Shown here: one piece after another, positions 58,052-64,000 of the stretch
Layout: the number at the start of each line of letters is the position of its first letter
Position numbering within the stretch: the stretch's first letter is position 1
Source: Mycobacterium sp. 1081908.1
Lineage (GTDB): Bacteria; Actinomycetota; Actinomycetes; Mycobacteriales; Mycobacteriaceae
NCBI RefSeq assembly: GCF_001673535.1
Contig: NZ_LZLY01000103.1
Span: forward strand, 53,277-117,276
Length of the DNA: 64,000 bases
Reading direction: 5' to 3'
The notes under the pieces: model-generated
Databases searched by the model: none
Seen by the model: only the letters and a program-made list of their open reading frames with translations
Told to the model about the DNA's origin: nothing
Program-made: the position numbers and the translations under genes

Positions 58052-59442
58052 CGACGGCCGCTCAGGACGAGGTATCGGTCGCGATCGCATCGATGTTCGG
58101 CAACTTCGGCCAGGAATTTCAGGCCGTGACCGCCCAGGCGCATGCCTTCCATGAACAGTTCGTCAATTTGATGGACGCGGGCGCGGGTGCCTACGCCAGC
58201 GCGGAGGCCGCCAACGCCGCGCAGACCGCCCTCGGCGGCGAGCTTCAGGCTGGCGCGCAAGCGATTTCGAACGCGATCGCCGGCTCGCCAATTGGTTTGG
58301 GTTCGCTCCCGACAGGCGGCGCGTCCGCGGCGATCGGCGGGCTCAACTCGTTCGGTGCCGCCGTGGCCGCGCCGTACCAGGCGCTGGTCTCGAACACGGT
58401 CACCAACCTGCAGGCGATCGGGGGGACCTTCACCGCCAACCCGTTCCCGTTCCTGCACCAGCTGGCCAACAACCAGATCGGCTACGCGCAAACGATCGGT
58501 TCGTCGATCGTGACCGGCGTCCAAAACCTGCCCGCCGAGCTGGCCAATGCGCCGGCGACCGTCCAGGCCGGCCTCCAGAGCCTATCGACGCTCAACCCGG
58601 GTGCGGCGCTGCAGCAGTTGGTCACCACCCAGATCGGCTACGCGCAGACCGTCGTCACCGGGCTGCAGAACGCCGGCACCGACCTCGTCACGGGAGTTCA
58701 ATCCCTTCCGGGAGGCTTCGTGACAGCGGCCCAAGACCTCTTGGCGGGCAACAACGTTGGCGCGTACGGCGCCATCAACTCCAGCCTCATCAATGCGTTC
58801 CTCCCGGGATTCCAGGACATCACTATCGAATTGGGCGGCACGACGCCCGTTCCCGTTGTTCCGGTCGGTCCACTGGGAGACCTCGCACCGATCCTTGCCA
58901 TCCCGGGACAGATGGCGCAGAACTTCGCCAACCTGTTGCCCGCGGGCTCCATCCCGGCGCAGATGGCGCAGCACGTCACCAACGTGGTCCAGACGCTCAC
59001 GAACTTCGGGACGACGATCACGGGATCCCTCGTGATCAACTTCGGGTTGCCTTTGCAGCTGGTTTTCGACTCGATAGGTGCGCCGATCAATGCCCTGAGC
59101 GCGCTCAACTCGAGCTCGCTGGCTTTCGTCGGCGCCGTGCAAGCTGGAAACGCGTCGGCGGCTGCCGCTGCCCTCCTCGACGCGCCGGCTTATGTCGCCA
59201 ATGGCTTCCTCAACGGGCAGACGTTGGTGGCTCTGCCGGACCTGACAACGCACATCACGTTTCTGGGCACCCCCTTCGGCGACCTCACCACGTCAGCGGA
59301 ACTCCCGGTGGGCGGGCTTCTGACACCGCTAAGCCCCGTCATTCTCAATCCTGGGGGCGCCATTTCGGGCACGCAAATCGGTGGCCTCATCCCGGGCCTG
59401 ATGAGCTTCGGGTCGCAACTCGCGGCGGCGATCACCCCCTGA
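57990..59442 (+). pseudogene. PE family gene lacking its first 30 or so codons
   Basis: From 58030 the third frame reads [33 protein letters not shown], the middle of a PE domain, and continues open to 59442. The sequence before it (57999-58028) still spells [11 protein letters not shown], a PE helix, in another frame and without a start. The PE N-terminal helix and start codon are thus missing, and the join to the PGRS gene is shifted. An internal ATG at 58093 would give 449 residues without an export-competent N-terminus. The C-terminal region is intact and shares the FVGAVQAGN, NGFLNGQ and GGLIPGLM module with the other PE proteins here. Confidence 0.65.
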
Positions 59443-59455
59443 CGTCGCCGCCGGG

Positions 59456-59580
59456 TGCCGGCTTCGGCGGCAGTGCTCAAAACTCCCCCAATTCGCGGTG
59501 CCGCCGGCGGCACGCCGATTACCGGCCTGTTGATCTACGCGCCCGAGCAACTCGCGCTGGCAAACACCCCCGCCGGGTAG
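59456..59580 (+). pseudogene. C-terminal remnant of another PE protein
   Basis: In one frame this stretch reads KTPPIRGAAGGTPITGLLIYAPEQLALANTPAG and stop (59578-59580). It matches the pattern of the C-terminal end of the nearby PE proteins (PPIGGLVPALLDYTPQLLA). No start or PE domain precedes it. The rest of the 333-base gap up to 59775 holds nothing else that I can recognise. Confidence 0.5.
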
Positions 59581-59775
59581 GCGTGGCCGCCGCCGCGACC
59601 CGGGTTTTGATGGTGCGCTAGGCCCGCATGCTGCGCTTTCGTAGCCAAATCGTGACGCCACAGATGCCACGAAAATGCGCAATTTCCCCCACTCGCACAC
59701 TGGTCCCTTTAACCTCATGTTCATCTCGGTCACCACCATCGGGTGATCCTCCTGCTGAGCGATGGGAGACGGGCG

Positions 59776-60804
59776 ATGTCGTTTGTCATTGCGCAGCCGG
59801 AATGGGTCCACGCGGCGGCCCAGAACCTGGCGGGAATTCGGTCAGCGCTCAGCGAGGCGAGCGCGGCCGCCGCCGGGCCGACGACGGGGGTGGTGGCCGC
59901 GGCCCAGGACGAGGTGTCGGGTGCGGTCGCGGCGCTATTCGGCACCTTCGGCGAGGAATACCAAGCCATCAGTGCACAAGCTCAGGCATTTCACGCCCAG
60001 TTCGTCAGTTTGATGAACGCCGGCGCGGGTGCTTACCTCGGCACCGAGGCGGCCAACGCGGAGCAGGCGCTGACCGGCGCGGTGGACGCTCCGCTGCAAG
60101 GACTGCTCGGGGGAGGCGCCGCCGCGGCGACCAGCACAGCCGACATCGCGGGACCCTATGAAAGCCTCGTCGCGAACACGGCCGCCAACCTGCAAGGCAT
60201 CGGCAGGACCTGGAGCACCGTCACGGCGCCCGCCGTGTTCCAGGCGATGTCCACCTACGCCAGCCCGCAGCTGGTCCTCGGGGCGTTCCAGACCGGCAAC
60301 CCGCTGCCGATCCTGAGCACGACCGGGCAGTTCGCGCTCGGCTCCGCCAACCTGTTCCGCGACCTGATCGTCCCGGCCTCGCTGTCCGTCACGTCCGTCA
60401 ATCCGCCGTCGTTCGCCGTCGGCCTCGGGCTGCCGGAGCTGCTGGCTTTCGACGCATTGGGCGCGCCGGTGAATGCGGGCCTCGCGGCATCGCTAAGCGG
60501 CGCAGCATTTCTCGAGGGCGTAGGCACCGGGAACCCGCTGGCGGCCTTCGCCGCGTTCGTCGACGCCCCGGCCAACATCGCGAACGCCTTCCTCAACGGC
60601 CAGCAGACACTACCCGTGCAGCTGGCGCCGGGCCTGACGGCGGACGTGACCTTCTCCGGCCTTCTCGTTCCCACGCAGCCCGTTGTGACGACCGCGTCAT
60701 TGTTCGGGAACCCGATCACCATCAGCGGCCCGCCCATCGGTGGCCTCGTTCCGGCGCTGCTGGACTACACGCCCCAACTGCTTGCCTCAGCGTTCGGCGG
60801 CTAA
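59776..60804 (+). CDS. PE family protein with C-terminal extension
   Basis: A 342-residue protein with an intact PE domain (MSFVIAQPEWVHAAAQNLAGI, DEVSGAVAALFGTFGEEYQ, secretion motif YLGTE) and a 240-residue C-terminal region. It has the same order of segments as the PE protein at 6.3 kb and the broken gene just upstream: FDALGAPVNA, FLEGVGTGNPLAAFAAFVDAP, NAFLNGQQ, and PPIGGLVPALLDYTPQLL. It starts at the ATG at 59776, preceded by GGGAGA. It is the only full-length gene of this kind in the right-hand PE cluster. Confidence 0.9.
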   Translation: MSFVIAQPEWVHAAAQNLAGIRSALSEASAAAAGPTTGVVAAAQDEVSGAVAALFGTFGEEYQAISAQAQAFHAQFVSLMNAGAGAYLGTEAANAEQALTGAVDAPLQGLLGGGAAAATSTADIAGPYESLVANTAANLQGIGRTWSTVTAPAVFQAMSTYASPQLVLGAFQTGNPLPILSTTGQFALGSANLFRDLIVPASLSVTSVNPPSFAVGLGLPELLAFDALGAPVNAGLAASLSGAAFLEGVGTGNPLAAFAAFVDAPANIANAFLNGQQTLPVQLAPGLTADVTFSGLLVPTQPVVTTASLFGNPITISGPPIGGLVPALLDYTPQLLASAFGG

Positions 60805-60926
60805 TCGGCGCGTGTCGGTAGCACCGGAGCCGGAGGTGCTCACGCGTCCCCAGAAACATTTATTAGACGCGTGTTTACCTAGAGGTTGACCGGGTGGTCC
60901 CCGGCGATGACTCGGCCGGTTCAGCC

Positions 60927-62173
60927 ATGTCGTTCGTGAGCGCGTGGCGCCGCAGCGGGTAGCGGCGGCGGCCCAAGATCTGGCGGGAATCGGTCGCTGG
61001 TAGAGGAGGCGGCGGCGAACGCCGCAGGCCCGCCGCGGACGAGATATCGTCCGCGCTGTCGGCGGCGTTCGACAAGTTCGGGCAGGAATTTCAGTGGTGC
61101 AGCGTCCAAGCCCGGGCGTTCCATGCCGAGTTCGTCAAAGTGATGAACGCCGGCGCACAAGCCTATGCCGGCACCGAGCTCGCCAACGCCGAGCAGACGG
61201 TGGCGAACGCGATCGAGGGGCCCGCCACCGCCCAGAGCGTCGGCACCCGGGCTTCTCGGTGGCCTCCTCGACGCCGGCACGCCCGGCGCTCGGAAGTAAC
61301 CCGCGCACCCTGTTGACGGGTGCCCTTCCCGGGTTGCCCACGACGCTCACCGAGCTTACGAATCCCTTTACCGGCGTTGCGAATTCGGTACTTCCGGGGC
61401 TGCTGAACAATTCACGCCGCGGCGGGCCCCTCCTTCGCCGGGATCGCCGGCCCATACCAAGCGCTCGTCTACAACACGCTGACCAACCTGCAAAGCCTGG
61501 GGGGTAGTTGGTTGGCCGACCCGTTCCCGTTCCTGCGTCAGGTCGTCGCCAACCCGATGAGCTATGGCCAGGCGATCGCCACCGTCTTCCAAACGGGGGA
61601 TTTCCGGCCGGTCACTTCCATCCCCGGTCGCATCGCGCAATATTTGGCCAATGTCGTTGGAACGCTCACGAATACAAACACGACGTCGTCCCTGGTGCAG
61701 TCGCTCACGGTGCCCACTGATGTGACCCTGGACAACGCCGTCGGGCTGCCGTCGGCGTTCGCCACCAGTGTGATGGGCCCGCCGGCCGCCGCACTGGATG
61801 CGGCCGGCTACAGCGCACCCGCCATCATCGCCAACGGCTTCCTCAACGGCCAGGCGACATTCCCCTACGCGCTGAGCCTCTCGTGCCTCACCGGGGCCGC
61901 GATCGGGAACATCGCCGACGTCACCGTTGTCGCCGGCTTCCCGCTCGACGGCATCCTTCATCCGCCCGGTTACTACCCGGTGACCGCGACCGTCACGCTC
62001 GCCGGCAACGCGGTTCTGTAACCCCGATCGACGTCAAGCTCGGCGCCGGCAGCACACCGTTCAGCGGTCTGCTGCCCTTCTTGGTGAACTATGTGCCGCA
62101 ACAGCTCGCCCAGGCGATCGGCGCGCCCGGGTCACCCCCGCCGCTGATCTCGATAGCTCTCCCCACCTTCTAG
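60927..62173 (+). pseudogene. Frameshifted PE family pseudogene
   Basis: MSFVSAWRRSG at 60927 is followed by a stop, yet the PE sequence continues in shifted frames: AAAQDLAGIG, then DEISSALSAAFDKFGQEFQ and FHAEFVKVMNAGAQAYAGTELANAEQ near 61040-61200. Another shift leads to DPFPFLRQVVANPMSYGQAI (from 61512), and IIANGFLNGQ. A last shift near 62021 gives FSGLLPFLVNYVPQQLAQAIG to the stop at 62173. At least four frame changes are needed, so no functional protein is made. The layout equals that of the neighbouring PE proteins. Confidence 0.85.
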
Positions 62174-62768
62174 CTCCGGCGGGTCGTCGAGGGGCGCGGG
62201 CGGAAAGACCTTGTCGTTCTCGGGGTTTCGGTACGCCGATACCAGTTTCGGCCACCTCGGTATCGGCGGCAGGCGCTCGGCGCCGTTCTGGCGGTTCGTT
62301 GCGAACCCCCCGGCTCCGATGAACGGAGTCGCGCCGTTGTCGAGACGGGGGCGAGTGGAAAGACCTTGTCATTCTCGCGTTTTCGGTACGCGAATACCAA
62401 TTTTGGATAAAGTGTGGCTTGCGATGTTTAAAACGCGCCCCCGGCGGAAACATCCTTATTCGGCACATGCCAAATGTGGTCACCCCTGTCCAAATGAGAT
62501 GACGAGGAGGCCCAACGAACTGAAAATCGTTCAATAGCAATGACTTTGTACCTTAAGTATCGCGATCCGGCGCCTCCGGTATGCTAAGTCTCATCCCGAC
62601 GATCCACCGTGGGCATTTGGGTCGCGCACAATCTTAAATTGACGCGCCAGACCCTGTTGAAAACAATCATTTTCCAATGTGCTTCTGTGGCACACCATTA
62701 CGCTCGCCTTGCCTCGATAATTCGGGCTCACAAACGTATATGTCGTTCATTCGCGTGGGGAGATGAAC
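62174..62768. repeat. Intergenic region with 47-bp direct repeat and a hairpin
   Basis: A 595-base stretch without a credible gene. It has a direct repeat of about 47 bases (62202-62248 and 62356-62403, about 41 identities) with core GGAAAGACCTTGTC and TTTCGGTACGC. Inside the first copy, CGCCGATACC (62234-62243) pairs with GGTATCGGCG (62259-62268), a 10-bp stem with a 15-base loop. From about 62400 the DNA becomes AT-rich and presumably holds the promoter of the next PE gene. Confidence 0.65.
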
Positions 62769-64000
62769 ATGTCTTTCGTCGTAGCAGTTCCCGATCTCGT
62801 CGAGGTGGCAGCCCAAGATCTTGCGGGTATTCGCTCGGCCCTGGATGAGGTCACCCAGGCGATCATCGCCCCGACCACCACCCTGGCGCCCGCAGCGGGC
62901 GACGAGGTATCGGCCGCCATCGCCGCACTTTTCGGCAACTTCGGGCAGGAGTACCAAGCGCTGAGCGCCCAAGCGGCGGCCTTCCACAACGCGTTCGTCA
63001 ACACATTGGGCACCGGCGCGGCCGCGTATGCGGCAGCCGAGGTTGCCAACGGCGCCGCGATGCTCTCGGGCGGGGGGAACCTGGCCGCCGAGATCGGTGG
63101 TGCGATTTCCGGTTTGGGTGCCGCGATCAGCGGATCACTGTCGGCCGGCTTAACCAGCAGTCTGGGAGCCGGGCTCGGCGGCACGATCGAAACGCTCCTC
63201 GGCGCCGGGCTCAGCGGAATCGCTTTCCAGACCGGCGGCTTGTTCCTGTCCGGCATCGGCAGCGGGCTGGTCCAGACGGGGAACGCCATCGTCCAGGCCG
63301 GCCTCGCCCTAGAAAATAGTGGTGCGGCCCTGTCGGCCATGGCTGGTCCGCTCATTGCCCAGGCCAACGCCGCACTCCAGGCGCTGCTGAACGCCAACTT
63401 CGGTCTTGACCTCAATGCGGCCTTGTCGGCCAGCCTGGGTGGCAGCCTGAATGGCTTGGCCGCCAACCTGGCCGCGGGAATCAACGGACTGGGTAATTTG
63501 GCCGGCAACCTCGGGGCGGGTCTCAACGGGGCGCTTCAGACCGGTGAGACGCTGGCGGCGAACTTCCTTGCGTCGCTGCCGGGTCTGCCGGCGCTGACGA
63601 TTCCGAACCTTGGTTCGTTGGGCGTGGCGCTGTCGGGGGCGCTGAATGGGTTGGGCGCAAACCTCAGTGCGTCACTGAATGCGGCGCTGTCGGGGGCGTT
63701 GACGTTGCCGCCGATCAACTTGTCGTTGCCGGGCCTGCCCAGCTTCACGTTGCCGCCGTTCCCGGGGTTGCCGGCGATTACGCTGCCCAACCTGGGGGCG
63801 GACATCAGCGCGGCGTTGAACGCAGCACTCAACCTGACGCTGCCGGGGCTGCCGCCGATCAACTTGTCGTTGCCGGGGCTGCCCAGCTTCACGTTGCCGC
63901 CGTTCCCGGGGTTGCCGTCGATCACGCTGCCTAACTTGGCTGCCGACATCAACGCGGCGTTGAATGCGGCGCTGTCGGGGGCGTTGACGTTGCCGCCGAT
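62769..64000 (+). CDS. PE family protein with 47-48-residue repeats, cut by window end
   Basis: An open frame from the ATG at 62769 to the right edge (410 codons, no stop). GGGGAG six bases upstream decides this start over the ATG at 62763. Residues 1-95 are a PE domain ([47 protein letters not shown]). A Gly/Ala/Leu-rich region follows (SGLGAAISGSLSAGL and similar). From about residue 275 there are near-identical repeats of 144 and 141 bases (INLSLPGLPSFTLPPFPGLP, then ITLPNL.ADI.AALNAAL). The third repeat begins at the window edge. Probably an exported, repetitive surface protein. Confidence 0.9.
   Translation, partial: MSFVVAVPDLVEVAAQDLAGIRSALDEVTQAIIAPTTTLAPAAGDEVSAAIAALFGNFGQEYQALSAQAAAFHNAFVNTLGTGAAAYAAAEVANGAAMLSGGGNLAAEIGGAISGLGAAISGSLSAGLTSSLGAGLGGTIETLLGAGLSGIAFQTGGLFLSGIGSGLVQTGNAIVQAGLALENSGAALSAMAGPLIAQANAALQALLNANFGLDLNAALSASLGGSLNGLAANLAAGINGLGNLAGNLGAGLNGALQTGETLAANFLASLPGLPALTIPNLGSLGVALSGALNGLGANLSASLNAALSGALTLPPINLSLPGLPSFTLPPFPGLPAITLPNLGADISAALNAALNLTLPGLPPINLSLPGLPSFTLPPFPGLPSITLPNLAADINAALNAALSGALTLPP

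Noticed and set aside
62747..63952. Minus-strand frames rich in Pro/Ala opposite the last PE gene
   Set aside because: They are antisense of the Gly/Ala/Leu-rich PE repeats; the plus strand has a typical PE domain and ribosome-binding site.

Overview
The window is high-GC actinobacterial DNA from a Mycobacterium, most likely a slow-growing non-tuberculous species. The evidence is WhiB4, PonA2, RsfB, MoxR2, the ergothioneine cluster egtA-E, and several PE proteins. From memory, the gene order follows the M. tuberculosis Rv3680-Rv3706c block: Rv3680, whiB4, ponA2, Rv3683, Rv3684, tRNA-Pro, cyp137 ... rsfB ... Rv3688c-Rv3695, glpK, Rv3698, Rv3699, egtE-A, Rv3705c, Rv3705A, Rv3706c. This backbone is interrupted by accessory segments that I do not recall at these positions in M. 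tuberculosis. Family names come from motif recognition; no database search was run.

Layout. 0-6 kb: end of an anion-transporting-type ATPase gene, whiB4, ponA2, a membrane-anchored phosphoesterase, a PLP lyase and tRNA-Pro(CGG). 6-13.3 kb: accessory block that starts at the tRNA. It holds a PE gene bracketed by the tRNA 3' end and a near-perfect copy of it, two membrane proteins, a tight isochorismatase / F420-type oxidoreductase / class III CoA-transferase operon with a divergent TetR regulator, and a membrane-anchored Mrr-like nuclease. 13.4-17.2 kb: cyp137-like P450, a DUF4193 zinc-ribbon protein, small membrane proteins, a HAD phosphatase and rsfB.

17.4-25.7 kb: a stressosome-type operon (RsbR, RsbS, RsbT, an RsbX-like phosphatase and a 738-residue PAS/GAF/SpoIIE/HATPase protein). 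It runs divergently from rsfB, so it probably feeds the SigF partner-switching network. It is followed by a haem-oxygenase-like diiron enzyme, a CDGSH protein, an NPPY methyltransferase, a DJ-1/PfpI protein and an F420-type oxidoreductase. 25.9-35.4 kb: a complete selenocysteine locus. selD-fdhA-fdhB-fdhC reads leftward and tRNA-Sec(UCA)-selA-selB reads rightward. fdhA has an in-frame UGA followed by a SECIS hairpin almost identical in geometry to that of E. coli fdhF, so the locus makes and uses its own selenoprotein.

35.4-48.3 kb: conserved backbone (YqeY-like protein, a five-gene membrane/DUF4129/DUF4350/MoxR/DUF58 operon, SpoIIM-like, RDD, PadR, glpK, a GCS2 ligase homologue, a methyltransferase). 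48.3-49.7 kb: a PE protein with GGFxLP repeats. 50-55.4 kb: egtE-D-C-B-A, read as egtA to egtE with 1-4 nt overlaps. 55.5-57.2 kb: a secreted PknH-sensor-like protein and two His/Gly/Pro-rich membrane paralogues. 57.5-64 kb: a decaying PE cluster with a truncated PE_PGRS fused to a beheaded PE gene, one intact PE gene, a C-terminal remnant, a frameshifted PE pseudogene, and the start of a PE gene with 47-48-residue repeats that runs off the window.
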